Shown: positions 33,701 through 48,700, counted from the stretch's first letter. The stretch: 64,000 nucleotides of DNA from Nematostella vectensis (GCF_932526225.1 NC_064047.1:3779501-3843500), one strand, 5' to 3'. Made by a program: numbers and translations. Notes: generated by a model not told the origin, from the sequence alone.

Positions 33701-36700
33701 ATTAATTTTTCACAATTCTTCCCAATCAACTAAACTAAATATCAAACAAAACTCGTACAAACACATACCCTGGTTTCAGAGCCTCGGACGTCTCTATTAA
33801 TGGCCTTCGAGGTTGAGCGAAAAGAAAACTGTCAGAATTTCTTGGTTTCCATGGCCACGCGTCAATTGGCCAATCAGCGACCAAGTTCAGATTCTGAACC
33901 TTGCAGAAGTCGAAATAGCGCTTCGAGAGGCCAGAGGCTTTATCTTGCTTGCCACTAAATAGAGAGACGTTCGAGGCTCTGGAACCAGGGTAACAAACAT
34001 ATGGCCCCTGATTATTCACCGAAACAATTTTGCGCCTTTTTAGAATGTTAACATGCATAAAACACACTGTATGATAGTACCGTGATAAATTATTGCGGGT
34101 ATTTAATTTTGTTTCCGGAAAGAATGTGCTGAAAATTTCACATGCTAGCAAAAAGCTTTTCGATTCGTACGATACCAATATTACTAAAACTAATTTTAGT
34201 TACACGTCGACTCAGTAATGCCACGTTAGTGTAGCGGTGCGGACACTTGTCTCCGACCAGAGCGCACTGCGCGAGGAATGGATTCCATGTCCAATACACC
34301 AAATCAATAACATAAGGATAAGAATATAATATGACGTAAAATTTTTGTTGATAGAAATAAATGTCACGTGAATAAGAGGCCCCGCCTTTTATTCTAGGAC
34401 AAATTTCTAGCCCATATCGATATTTTTACCTAAGTCCTCTCCAGATATTATGTAACGCATGGTTATCTAGCCTTGTGTGAATTTTTAGAGAGATCTGGTA
34501 GAGCGATTAAAAGCGAAAGCTTCGAAATATAACAAATTTATTTAACAGCAAAGTTGCGATGACTACTTACGGCTCAATTTAAAACATCATTTTATGTTAT
34601 ATGTTCCTATCTCTGCCACTATGTTTTGGTATTTATCAAGAAGCTAGTCAGATGAAAGGGTTCACGCGATTTTGAATAAAAAGTCCATAAAGGTATAGTG
34701 GTGGCAATTGGCATATCTAAATAGTCCTGAAAAAAGTCGTCGCTATCCCACTATCGCACAACAGTCTTGACGCAGGGTCAATTCCTTTGCTAAAAATGTT
34801 GTTTTTTATTCGTTTCTCAGGTGGAAACTACAGATACGCTGTAAAGATACTGTTACTGTTAGCGATAGAGTGATTTTCATTAACCCGTAAACTACACTTT
34901 AGCGTATTACAATTTATTGTGATCTGATTCTATTGTTCTCTTTTTTGTTTTACTATTACGCTTTGACTATCACACTTTGTTTCACGGCTTAATGAAAACC
35001 CCACTACATATTCAAAACAGTATTAACAAGCGGTCCAGTAAAGTTCTTCTTATAGAAAGTGTCTAAAATTTGACTATATTGATTCTTTATAAACAGGGGG
35101 CAACTGCTTTGGTCAATGGCATCTTGGAGCTTTTCACAGATGTAGCATACAAGAATTCAAAATGGAGTAAAATTGAACTTCACATTTCAAGGTATAACCG
35201 AAATACTGTGCCAAATGTTTGTTTTTGTGCCTAGCATCCACTTTTTCGAATAAAACTTCTGGTACGATAACGAATAAGTTGATGGGTGTGGAGTTACTCA
35301 CAGGAGGTGTACGTTTCAGTCCTGTCAAATCCAAAATATAGCTTTTTGATAAGATTTTCCTATTTAGGCCTGACCCATTCACCATTAAGGCGTTTTTTTA
35401 TCACATTTAATTGTCACGCATTGGATAGTATGTCGTCCTCTCTGGTCCCCTGGATGGCTCAGCATCTCCGTGTGATAGCCCCTGACAAGCAAGTACCGTC
35501 AAGCATCCTACTATCTACTTCCGAGAAAACGTTCAATTACTTTAAGCAGGTAGGTTATATGGCCATATGTTAGAAAACTGTAATATGCTACCCTCGGTAA
35601 ATAAAGATTATTGCATTGTATTGTAGATATCCACAGCGTTTGCTTATTCAAAGCAGGAATTTCTCGTCTAGTATTGTCCAAAAAATAGAAATAGTTAATT
35701 CTGGTAGAATAACACACAGTTGCACGGCCGTATCAGGGGGTTGGGCATGTGTAGCCCCCCCCCCCCCCCCCCCGACCCCTAACATTTAAAAGAATTAAAA
35801 GGAAATAACAAGTAGGGGCATGACAGTACCCCAATCGACGTTTTTTTTTTCAAAAATGGTAAAAACAAGGCGTTGGCAGTTCTGAAACACAAGAATGGGC
35901 AACCTCCTTTTTATTCCATATTAATGATTTGGAGAATAATCCACTTTCAATCACTCCGTTTTTTTACATTTAAATCGCCCTAAATAAACTCGCTTCGTTT
36001 TTTTTGTCAGAATTTTCGGTCTTCAAGGGTCTTTTCCATGTCTCTTCAACAAGATGTGTATGACAACACGATCCCTCCGTTGGTTGACCTGGCTTTTGAT
36101 CTAGGCGTCCTGGGATTGAAAGCTTTCTCTAGCGAGTCTCGCACGGATGATGACACGACAGACAAGATGCGTAGTTACATCAGTAACTTTTGTGACCATG
36201 ATAATCAAGCCGACGAGCAGAAATTGATGCGACTCATATTCAAGCTATCAGAGCTTAGTCTGAGACTGAGCAAGTCGTGCAAGGGATATTCCAGGTCTAA
36301 CGATCTAAGGTAGATAAATGTCATCTTCACGCCCTTGAAATCCTCTGATGATTCATCTTTTTTTTCTGAGCGGTAGGGGGTAACAGTGCGCGCTTTTGAG
36401 AAATCTATCCAATCTGGATAAGAAAATGGCATTCACAAGCTATTGACTATTTCTATCCCTACCCAAATGAATGATGCGACTTTGCATTTAACATTCGGCT
36501 AAAATATAAAGTTTCAAGAAGTTTACTTTTATTGTTAGCTGTAGACTGCAAAGCATGGGGGTATTCCTAACAAAAGGGACATGTTAAAAGCAGCTGTGAA
36601 GAGGGCTGCAGTGGCACTCGATGATCATGATACTTATTATTTGTAGGTTACTTTTGATTGTTGCTGATGCGTTTTATTGTAAACATCTTTCTAGCTGGCT

Positions 36701-39700
36701 GACGGAGCGAGTTCTGGAGATGGGAGAGCAAGGATTTTCTTTCTTCCTCACTTGCCTTTGTGGTGACTTGAGTGAGATGATAACAGCTCGAGAGGCTTTT
36801 CAGATGTGCGAAAAGTTCCTTGAGGTACCATTATGTATTGCTAGATGATATCATGAAAGAGGATATCAAATTGAATGATATTCCTGAATAACATTTTATT
36901 TCTCGTAACTTCCTGTTTATCTCTTCAAGAAATTCAAAATCTTCTTCCCGCTAGATGCGCCAAATAAAAAGACACCGGATCGTCCTGAGGTGAGAAATGA
37001 AATAATCATTTTGTCATAGAAGAAGAAAAGATGGGAAAGCAAGTACTTGACGTTTTCTTTTAACTTTTTTTGCGTCAAACATAAGCCATTGTATTAGTCT
37101 TTCAAAATCATTGTCCAAGAGGCCGAAAGGTCTAATTGTTTTCAACTCACCAACGAGATGGCCAAACTTAGATAAAAATAAGGGACGATTGAAAATGGTT
37201 TGTTTATCGGCGGTTGTTTTTCAGTGCTGGTCAATGGCCGCTCGTATTGGTTGCATTGAAGTGACTTCGAATTCAGTGCCATCATTTTGTCGAACAGAAG
37301 CATAAAGAACTTGAGACAGCGATTCAGCTAGTCATATCTTTTATTGGATAACTGAACTCTGTTTGACTTCTTTTCTGTAAATGAAAACTTATTGTAAACA
37401 AACCCGATAAAAATATTGCATCTCTCGGAAATTTCCCGCTGAAAGCTGGAGATCTTGAAAATATTACATGATAAATTTTTCGTTTTGGAGTTGTTTTTTT
37501 GCCGTTGTAAATCCCTTTTCCACTCTTGGTTTCCTCTTTAACTCGTGCTTGCAAAGCATTTACGAGTTATTGGAGGGACTTCTGTGTCACTCGATCATCG
37601 GATGATTGGAAGGATAACCCGTAAACTTTTTGTGGACTTTCTGTGCTTTCGCAACACAGCAATCCTTAGATCATCCTGTAAACTTCAGGTGTTCAACTTC
37701 CGGTTAAAGCTTAGTACTATATAGCCTCGTTCCCAGGCTTCTCCTTTGTCAGCTCTTTTTCCTAGGCCCCATGATGCAACGCGGTATTTTGTTTTCAAAA
37801 TGGCGGAATGTTGTAGCGCTGACACTGCTTGGGAAAGCGGCAAATCAAACGTGACGTCACTAACAAGAAGCCGCGCAGCGAAAAGGAGCCTGGGACGAAG
37901 CTAAGTACTATAAATGAGTGCATCGACCTGTGACCGATACGGTCATTTCTTAATAAAGCCGTTAAGCATATAATAATATATAAGCTAGTATTTTGAGAAA
38001 AGTCTATGATGTGGGTTGAGCATGCGCATGCGCCTTCGTCACCGACGTCAATCGATCTTTTACGGTTCAGTCCAATTAAAGTTGTTAGTTTGCAAACAAA
38101 AGACGTAAAATGCTAGCAAAGCTTTTAATTCTCTTTGTTTTAGTACTTGCCGATTCACGTCTCTGGGTTTTCGCGTTGTTTGTTTGAATTTGTGCTGAAA
38201 GAACAAATAGCCAAAACTTCGACTTTTAAGTCCGAGAAACATGAGGTAAAGGCTCGGTTACCTGGGTCTCTGTTTGCAGGGTAATAAAAAAAGCCTCTGT
38301 TAGAAGGACAAAATAGAAAAGGATGGATTTCCACAAATTAATTTTTCACAATTCTTCCCAATCAACTAAACTAAATATCAAACAAAACTCGTACAAACAC
38401 ATACCCTGGTTCCAGAGCCTCGGACGTCTCTATTAATGGCCTTCGAGGTTGAGCGAAAAGAAAACTCACAGAATTTCTTGGTTTCCATGGCCAGGCGTCA
38501 ATTGGCCAATCAGCGACCAAGTTCAGATTCTAAACCTTGCAGAAGTCGAAATAGCGCTTCGAGAGGCCAGAGGCTTTATCTTGCTTTCCACTAAATAGAG
38601 AGACGTTTGAGGCTCTGGAACCAGGGTAACAAACATATGGCCCCTGATTATTCATCGAAACAATTTTGCGCCTTTTTAGAATGTTAACATGCATAAAACA
38701 CACTGTATAATAGTAGCTCGATAAATTATTGCGGGTATTTAATTTTTTTTCCGGAAAGAATGTGCTGAAAATTTCACATGCTAGCAAAAAGCTTTTCGAT
38801 CCGTACGATACCAATAGTACTAAAACTAATTTTAGTTACACGTCGACTCAGTAATGCTACGTTAGTGTAGCGGTGCGGATACTCCGACCAGAGCGCACTG
38901 CGCGAGAAATGGATTCCATGTCCAATACACCAAATCAATAACATAAGGATGAAAATATAATATGACGTAAAATTTTTGTTGATTGAGTCCTCTCCAGATA
39001 TTATGTAACGCATGGTTATCTAGCCTTGTGTGAGATTTGTTAGAGCGATTAAAAGCGAAAGCTTCGAAATATAGCAAATTTATTTAACAGCAAAGTTGCG
39101 ATGACTACTTACGGCTCAATTTAAAACATCATTTTATGTTATATGTTCCTATCTCTGCCACTATGTTTTGGTATTTATCAAGAGGCTATTCAGATGAAAG
39201 GGTTCACGCGATTTTGAATAAAAAGTCCATAAAGGTATAGTGGTGGCAATTGGCATATCTAAATAGTCCTTTAAAAAGTCGTCGCTATCCCACTATCGCA
39301 CAACAGTCTTGACGCAGGGTCAATTCCTGTGCTAAGAATGTTGTTTTCTATTCGTTTCTCAGGTGGAAACTACAGATACGCTGTAAAGATACTGTTACTG
39401 TTAGCGATAGAGTGATTTTCATTAACCCGTAAACTACACTTTAGCGTATTACAATTTATTGTGATCAGATTCTATTGTTCTCTTTTTTGTTTTACTGACT
39501 ATTACGCTTTGACTATCACACTTTGTTTTACGGCTTAATGAAAACCCCACTACATATTCAAAACAGTATTAACAAGCGGTACAGTGAAGTTCTTCTTATA
39601 GAAAGTGTCTAAAAGATGACTATATTGATTCTTTATAAACAGGGGGCAACTGCTTTGGTCAATGGCATCTTGGAGCTTTTCACAGATGAAGCATACAAGA

Positions 39701-42700
39701 ATTCAAACTGGAGTGAAATTGAACTTCACATTTCAAGGTATAACCGATATACTGTGCCAAATGTTCGTTTTTGTGCCTAGCATCCACTTTTTCGAATAAA
39801 ACTTCTGGTACGATAACGGATAAGTTGATGGGTGTGGAGTTACTCACAGGAGGTGTATGTTTCATTCCTGTCAAATCCAAAATATAGCTTTTTGATGAGA
39901 TTTTTCTATTTAGGCCCTTTCACCATTAAAGCGTTTTTTTTATCACATTTAATTGTCACGCATTGGATAGTATGTCGTCCTCTCTGGTCCCCTGGATGGC
40001 TCAGCATCTCCGTGTGATAGCCCCTGACAAGCAAGTACCGTCAAGCATCCTACTATCTACTTCCGAGAAAACGTTTAATTACTTTAAGCAGGTAGGTTAC
40101 ATGGCCATATGTTAGAAAACTGTAATATGCTACCCTCGGTAAATAAAGATTATTGCATTGTATTGTAGATATCCACAGCGTTTGCTTATTCAAAGCAGGA
40201 ATTTCTCGTCTAGTATTGTCCAAAAAATAGAAATAGTTAATTCTGGTAGAATAACACACAGTTGCACGGCCGTATCAGGGGGTTGGGCGCTCGGGCATGT
40301 GTAGCCCCCCCCCCCCTCCCCCCAACATTTAAAATAATTAAAAGGAAATAACAAGTAGGGGCATGACAGTACCCCAATCAACGATTTTTTTTTTTCAAAA
40401 ATGGTAAAAACAAGGCGTTGGCAGTTCTGAAACACAAGAATGGGCAACCTCCTTTTTATTCCATATTAATGATTTGGAGAATAATCCACTTTCAATCACT
40501 CCGTTTTTTTACATTTAAATCGCCCTAAATGAACTCGCTTCGTTTTTTTTTTGTCAGAATTTTCGGTCTTCAAGGGTCTTTTCCATGTCTCTTCAACAAG
40601 ATGTGTATGAAAACACGATCCCTCCGTTGGTTGACCTGGCTTTTGATCTAGGCGTCCTGGGATTGAAAGCTTTCTCTAGCGAGTCTCGCACCGATGATGA
40701 CACGACAGACAAGATGCGTAGTTACATCAGTAACTTTTGTGACCAAGATAATCAAGCCGACGAGCAGAAATTGATGCGACTCATATTCAAGCTATCAGAG
40801 CTTAGTCTGAGACTGAGCAAGTCGTGCAAGGGATATTCCAGGTCTAACGATCTAAGGTAGATAAATGTCATCTTCACGCCCTTGAAATCCTTTGATGATT
40901 GATCTTTTTTTTTCTGAGCGGTAGGGGGTAACAGTGCGCGCTTTTGAGAAAGCTATTCAATCTGGATAAGAAAATGGCATTCACAAGCTATTGACTATTT
41001 CTATCCCTACCCAAATGAATGATGCGACTTTGCATTTAACATTCTGCTAAAATATAAAGTTTCAAGAAGTTTACTTTTATTGTTAGCTGTAGACTGCAAA
41101 GCATGGGGGTATTCCTAACAAAAGGGACATGTTAAAAGTAGCTGCGAAGAGGGCTGCAGTGGCACTCGATGATCATGATACTTATTATTTGTAGGTTACT
41201 TTTGATTGTTGTTGAGGCGTTTTATTATAAACATCTTTCTAGCTGGCTGACGGAGCGAGTTCTGGAGATGGGAGAGCAAGGATTCTCTTTCTTCCTCACT
41301 TGCCTTGGTGGTGACTTGAGTGAGATGTTAACAGCTCGAGAGGCTTTTCAGATGTGCGAAAAGTTCCTTGAGGTACCATTTTGTATTGCTAGATGATATC
41401 ATGAAAGAGGATATCAAATTGAACGATATTCCTGGATAACATTTTATTTCTCGTAACTTCCTGTTTATCTCTTCAAGAAATTCAAAATCTTCTTCCCGCT
41501 GGATGCGCCAAACAAAAAGACACCGGATCGTCCTGAGGTGAGAAATGAGATAATCATTTTGTTATAGAAGAAGAAAAGATGGGAAAGCAAGTACTTGACG
41601 TTTTCTTTTAACTTTTTTTGCGTCAAACATAAGCCATGGTCCTGTATTAGTCTTTCACAATCACTGTCCAAGAGGCCGAAAGATCTAATTGTTTTCAACT
41701 CACCAACGAGATGGCCAAACTTAGATAAAAATAAGGGAGGATTGATAATGGTTTGTTTATCGGCGGTTGTTTTTCAGTGCTGGTCAATGGCCGCTCGTAT
41801 TAGTTGCATTGAAGTGACTTCGAATTCAGTGCCATCATTTTGTCGAACAGAAGCATAAAGTACTTGAGACAGCGATTTAGCTAGTCATATCTTTTATTGG
41901 ATAACTGAACTCTGTTTGACTTCTTTTCTGTAAATGAAAACCCGATAAAATTATTGCATCTCTCGGGAATGTCCCGCTGAAAGCTGGAGAACTTGAAAAT
42001 ATTACATGATGAATTTTTCGTTTTGGAGTTGTTTTCTTGCCGTTGTAAATCCCTTTTCCACTCTTAGTTTGCTCTTTAACTCGTGCTTGCAAAGCATTTA
42101 CGAGGGTTATTGGAGGGACTTCTGTGTCACTCGATCATCGGATGATTGGAAGGACAACCCGTAAATTTTTTGTGGATTTTCTGTGCTTTCGCAACACAGC
42201 AATCCTTAAATCATCCTGTAAACTTCCGGTGTTCAACTTCCGGTTAAAGCTTAGTACTATATAGCCTCGTTCCCAGGCTTCTCCTTTGTAATCTCTTTTT
42301 CCTAGGCCCCATGATGCAACGCGGTATTTTGTTTTCAAAATGGCGGAATGTTGTAGCGCTGACACTGCTTGGGAAAGTGGCAAATCAAACGTAACGTCAC
42401 TAACGAGAAGCCGCGCAGCGAAAAGGAGCCTGGGACGAAGCTAAGTACTATAAATGAGGGCATCGACCTGTGACCGATACGGTCATTTCTTAATAAAGCC
42501 GTTAAGCATATAATAATATATAAGCTAGTATTTTCAGAAAAGTCTTCGATGTGGGTTGAGCATGCGCCTTCGTCACCGGCGTCAATCGATCTTTTACGGT
42601 TCAGTCCAATTCAAGTTGTTAGTTTGCAAACAAAAGACGTAAAATGCTAGCAAAGCTTTTAATTCTCTTTGTTTTAGTACTTGCCGATTCACGTCTCTGG

Positions 42701-45700
42701 GTTTTCGCGTTGTTTGTTTGAATTTGTGCTGAAAGAACAAATAGCCAAAACATCGACTTTTAAGTCCGAGAAACATAAGGTAAAGGTTCTGTTAGCTGGG
42801 TCTCTGTTTGCAGGGTAATAAAAAAAGCCTCTGTTAGAAGGACAAAATAGAAGAGGATAGATTTCCACAAATTAATTTTTCACAATTCTTCCCAATTAAC
42901 TAAACTAAATATCAAACAAAACTCGTACAAACACATACCCTGGTTCCAGAGCCTCGGACGTCTCTATTAATGGCCTTGGAGGTTGTGCGAAAAGAAAACT
43001 GTCAGAATTTCTTGGTTTCCATGGCCACGCGTCAATTGGCCAATCAGCGACCAAGTTCAGATTCTAAACCTTGCAGAAGTCGAAATAGCGCTTCGAGAGG
43101 CCAGAGGCTTCATCTTGCTTGCCACTAAACAGAGAGACGTTCGAGGCTCTGGAACCAGGGTAACAAACATATGGCCCCTGATTATTCACCGAAACAATTT
43201 TGCGCCTTTTTAGAATGTTAACATGCATAAAACACACTGTATGATAGTAGCGTGATAAATTATTGCGGGTATTTAATTTTGTTTCCGGAAAGAATGTGCT
43301 GAAAATTTCACATGCTAGCAAAAAGCTTTTCGATCCGTACGATACCAATAGTACTAAAACTAATTTTAGTTACACGTCGGCTCAGTAATGCCACGTTAGT
43401 GTAGCGGTGCGGATACTCCGACCAGAGCGCACTGCGCGAGAAATGGATTCCATGTCCAATACACCAAATCAATAACATAAGGATGAAAATATAATATGAC
43501 GTAAAATTTTTGTTGATTGAGTCCTCTCCAGATATTATGTAACGCATGGTTATCTAAGCCTTGTGTGAATTTTTAGAGAGATTTGTTAGAGCGATTAAAA
43601 GCGAAAGCTTCGAAATATAGCAAATTTATTTAACAGCAAAGTTGCGATGACTACTTACGGCTCAATTTAAAACATCATTTTATGTTATATGTTCCTATCT
43701 CTGCCACTATGTTTTGGTATTTATCAAGAAGCTATTCAGATGAAAGGGTTCACGCGATTTTGGATAAAAAGTCCATAAAGGTATAGTGGTGACAATTGGC
43801 ATATCTAAATAGTCCTTAAAAAAAGTCGTCGCTATCCCACTATCGCACAACGTCATTTTTAGAAAGTGTCTAAAAGATGACTTTACTGATTCTTTATAAA
43901 CAGGGGGCAACTGCTTTGTTCAATGGCATCTTGGAGCCTTTCACAGATGTAGCATACAAGAATTCAAACTGGAGTGAAATTGAACTTTGCATTTCAAGGT
44001 ATAACCGAAATACTGTGCCAAATGTTCGTTTTTGTGCCTAGCATCCACTTTTTCGAATAAAACTTCTGGTACGATAACGGATAAGTTGATGGGTGTGGAG
44101 TTACTCACAGGAGGTGTACGTTTCAGTCCTGTCAAATCCAAAATATAGCTTTTTAATAAGATTTTTCTATTTAGGCCTTACCCATTCACCATTAAGGCGT
44201 TTTTTTATCACATTTAATTGTCACGCATTGGATAGTATGTCGTCCTCTCTGTTTCTCTGGATGGCTCAGCATCTCCGTGTGATAGCCCCTGACAAGCAAG
44301 TACCGTCAAGCATCCTACTATCTACTTCCAAGAAAACGTTCAATTACTTTAAGCAGGTAGGTTATATGGCCATATGTTAGAAAACTGTAATTCGGTTAAT
44401 ATGCTACCCTCGGTAAATAAAGATTATTGCATTGTATTGTAGATATCCACAGCGTTTGCTTATTCAAAGCAGGAATTTCTCGTCTAGTATTGTCCAAAAA
44501 ATAGAAATAGTTAATTCTGGTAGAATAACACACAGTTGCACGGCCGTATCAGGGGGTTGGGCGCTCGGGCATGTGTAGCCCCCCCCCCCCCCCTCCCCCA
44601 ACATTTAAAAGAATTAAAAGGAAATAACAAGTAGGGGCATGACAGTACCCCAATCAACTATTTTTTTTTTCAAAAATGGTATTAACAAGGCTTTGGCAGT
44701 TCTGAAACACAAGAATGGGTAACCTCCTTTTTATTCCATATTAATGATTTGGAGAATAATCCACTTTCAATCACTCCGTTTTTTTACATTTAAATCGCCC
44801 TAAATAAACTCGCTTCGTTTTTTTTGTCAGAATTTTCAGTCTTCAAGGGTCTTTTCCATGTCTCTTCAACAAGATGTGTATGAAGACACGACCCCTTTGT
44901 TGGTTGACCTGGCTTTTGATCTAGGCGTCCTGGGATTGAAAGCTTTCTCTAGCGAGTCTCGCACCGATGATGACACGACAGACAAGATGCGTAGTTACAT
45001 CAGTAACTTTTGTGACCATGATAATCAAGCCGACGAGCAGAAATTGATGCGACTCATATTCAAGCTATCAGAGCTTAGTCTGAGACTGAGCAAGTCGTGC
45101 AAGGGATATTCCAGGTTTAACGATCTAAGGTAGATAAATGTCATATTCACGCCCTTGAAATCCTCTGATGATTCATCTTTTTTTTCTGAGCGGTAGGGGG
45201 TTACAGTGCGCGCTTTTGAGAAAGCTATCCAATCTGGATAAAAAAATGGCATTCACAAGCTATTGACTATTTCTATCCCTACCCAAATGAATGATGCGAC
45301 TTTGCATTTAACATTCGGGTAAAATATAAAGTTTCAGGAAGTTTACTTTTATTGTTAGCTGTAGACTTCAAAGCATGGGGGTATTCCTAACAAAAGGGAC
45401 ATGTTAAAAGCAGCTGTGAAGAGGGCTGCAGTGGCACTCGATGATCATGATACTTATTATTTGTAGGTTACTTTTGATTGTTGCTGATGCGTTTTATTAT
45501 AAACATCTTTCTAGCTGGCTGACGGAGCGAGTTCTGGAGATGGGAGAGCAAGGATTCTCTTTCTTCCTCACTTGCCTTTGTGGTGACTTGAGTGAGATGA
45601 TAACAGCTGGAGAGGCTTTTCAGATGTGCGAAAAGTTCCTTGAGGTACCATTATGTATTGCTAGATGATATCATGAAAGAGGATATCAAATTGAATGATA

Positions 45701-48700
45701 TTCCTGGATAACATTTTATTTCTCGTAACATCCTGTTTATCTCTTCAAGAAATTCAAAATCTTCTTCCCGCTGGATGCGCCAAACAAAAAGACACCGGAT
45801 CGTCCTGAGGTGAGAAATGAAATAATCATTTTGTCATAGAAGAAGAAAAGATGGGAAAGCAAGTACTTGACGTTTTCTTTTAACTTTTTTTGCGTCAAAC
45901 ATAAGCCATTGTATTAGTCTTTCAAAATCATTGTCCAAGAGGCCGAAAGGTCTAATTGTTTTCAACTCACCAACGAGATGGCCAAACTTAGATAAAAATA
46001 AGGGACGATTGAAAATGGTTTGTTTATCGGCGGTTGTTTTTCAGTGCTGGTCAATGGCCGCTCGTATTGGTTGCATTGAAGTGACTTCGAATTCAGTGCC
46101 ATCATTTTGTCGAACAGAAGCATAAAGAACTTGAGACAGCGATTCAGCTAGTCATATCTTTTATTGGATAACTGAACTCTGTTTGACTTCTTTTCTGTAA
46201 ATGAAAACTTATTGTAAACAAACCCGATAAAAATATTGCATCTCTCGGAAATTTCCCGCTGAAAGCTGGAGATCTTGAAAATATTACATGATAAATTTTT
46301 CGTTTTGGAGTTGTTTTCTTGCCGTTGTAAATCCCTTTTCCACTCTTGGTTTCCTCTTTAACTCGTGCTTGCAAAGCATTTACGAGTTATTGGAGGGACT
46401 TCTGTGTCACTCGATCATCGGATGATTGGAAGGATAACCCGTAAACTTTTTGTGGACTTTCTGTGCTTTCGCAACACAGCAATCCTCAGATCATCCTGTA
46501 AACATCAGGTGTTCAACTTCCGGTTAAAGCTTAGTACTATATAGCCTCGTTCTCAGGCTTCTCCTTTGTCAGCTCTTTTTCCTATGCCCCATGATGCAAC
46601 GCGGTATTTTGTTTTCAAAATGGAGGAATGTTGTAGCGCTGACACTGCTTGGGAAAGCGGCAAATCAAACGTGACGTCACTAACGAGAAGCCGCGCAGCG
46701 AAAAGGAGCCTGGGACGAAGCTAAGTACTATAAATGAGGGCATCGACCTGTGACCGATACGGTCATTTCTTAATAAAGCCGTTAAGCATATAATATATAA
46801 GCTAGCATTTTCAGAAAAGTATTCGATGTGGGTTGAGCATGCGCATGCGCCTTCGTCAACGTCGTCAATCGATCTTTTACGGTTCAGTCCAATTCAAGTT
46901 GTTAGTTTGCAAACAAAAGACGTAAAATGCTAGCAAAGCTTTTAATTCTCTTCGTTTTAGTACTTGCCGATTCACGTCTCTGGGTTTTCGCGTCAGCGAC
47001 CAAGTTCAGATTCTGAACCTTGCAGAAGTCGAAATAGCGCTTCGAGAGGCCAGAGGCTTCATCTTGCTTGCCACTAAATAGAGAGACGTTCGAGGCTCTG
47101 GAACCAGGGTAACAAACATATGGCCCCTGATTATTCACCGAAACAATTTTGCGCCTTTTTAGAATGTTAACATGCATAAAACACACTGTATGATAGTAGC
47201 GTGATAAATTATTGCGGGTATTTAATTTTGTTTCCGGAAAGAATGTGCTGAAAATTTCACATGCTAGCAAAAAGCTTTTCGATCCGTACGATACCAATAG
47301 TACTAAAACTAATTTTAGTTACACGTCGGCTCAGTAATGCTACGTTAGTGTAGCGGTGCGGATACTCCGACCAGAGCGCACTGCGCGAGAAATGGATTCC
47401 ATGTCCAATACACCAAATCAAAACATAAGGATGAAAATATAATATGACGTAAAATTTTTGTTGATTGAGTCCTCTCCAGATATTATGTAACGCATGGTTA
47501 TCTAGCCTTGTGTGAATTTTTAGAGAGATTTGTTAGAGCGATTAAAAGCGAAAGCTTCGAAATATAACAAATTTATTTAACAGCAAAGTTGCGATGACTA
47601 CTTACGGCTCAATTTAAAACATCATTTTATGTTATATTTTCCTATCTCTGCCACTATGTTTTGGTATTTATCAAGAAGCTATTCAGATGAAAGGGTTCAC
47701 GCGATTTTGAATAAAAAGTCCATAAAGGTATAGTGGTGGCAATTGGCATATCTAAATAGTCCTGAAAAAAGTCGTCGCTATCCCACTACCACACAACGTC
47801 ATGTTTAGAAAGTGTCTAAAAGATGACTTTACTGATTCTTTATAAACAGGGGGCAACTGCTTTGTTCACTAGCGTCTTGGAGCCTTTCACAGATGTAGCA
47901 TACAAGAATTCAAACTGGAGTGAAATTGAACTTTGCATTTCAAGGTATAACCGAAATACTGTGCCAAATGTTCGTTTTTGTGCCTAGCATCCACTTTTTC
48001 GAATAAAACTTCTGGTACGATAACGGATAAGTTGATGGGTGTGGAGTTACTCACAGGAGGTGTACGTTTCAGTCCTGTCAAATCCAAAATATAGCTTTTT
48101 GATAAGATTTCTCTATTTAGGCCTTACCTATTCACCATTAAGGCGTTTTTTTATCACATTTAATTGTCACGCATTGGATAGTATGTCGTACTCTCTGGTC
48201 ACCTGGATGGCTCAATATCTCCGTGTGATAGCCCCTGACAAGCAAGTACCGTCAAGCATCCTACTATCTACTTCCAAGAAAACGTTCAATTACTTTAAAC
48301 AGGTAGGTTACATGGCCATATGTTAGAAAACTGTAATTCGGTTAATATGCTACCCTCGGTAAATAAAGATTATTGCATTGTATTGTAGATATCCACAGCG
48401 TTTGCTAATTCAAAGCAGGTATTTATCGTGTAGTATTGTCCAAAAAATAGAAATAGTTAATTCTGGTAGAATAACACACAGTCGCACGGCCGTATCAGGG
48501 GGTGGGGCGCTAGGGCATGAGCAGCCCCCCCCTCCCCCCAACATTTAAAAGAATTAAAAGGAAATAACAAGTAGGGGCATGACAGTACCCCAATCAACGA
48601 TTTTTTTTTCAAAAATGGTAAAAACAAGGCGTTGGCAGTTCTGAAACACAAGAATGGGCAACCTTCTTTTTATTCCATATTAATGATTTGGAGAATAATC

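Larger units (their letters stand above)
31550..36193 (+). repeat. ZSWIM exon-block tandem unit 0
   Basis: First unit (4,644 bp) of the array. It holds the 3' 116 bases of exon 8, exons 9-12 and the first 183 bases of chimeric exon 13. Its left end is ancestral: exon 8 continues upstream. Introns hold foldback elements at about 33067-33276 (ends TTAAAGCTTAGTAC, inner CRE TGACGTCA) and 33766-33992 (ends TACCCTGGTT), and a degenerate tRNA-like segment near 34228. A 36-bp deletion before exon 11 is shared only with unit 1. Confidence 0.92.

Noticed and set aside
33735-34178. 147-codon minus-strand open frame repeated in every tandem unit
   Set aside because: It overlaps a foldback element and its flank, changes length between units through indels and deletions, and shows no domain; its repetition is explained by the tandem array.
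34228-34297. tRNA-like segment with an A-box-like TAGTGTAGCGG
   Set aside because: The B-box position (GAATGGATTCC) is degenerate, other units carry a six-base deletion inside it, and no cloverleaf forms; at most a decayed SINE.
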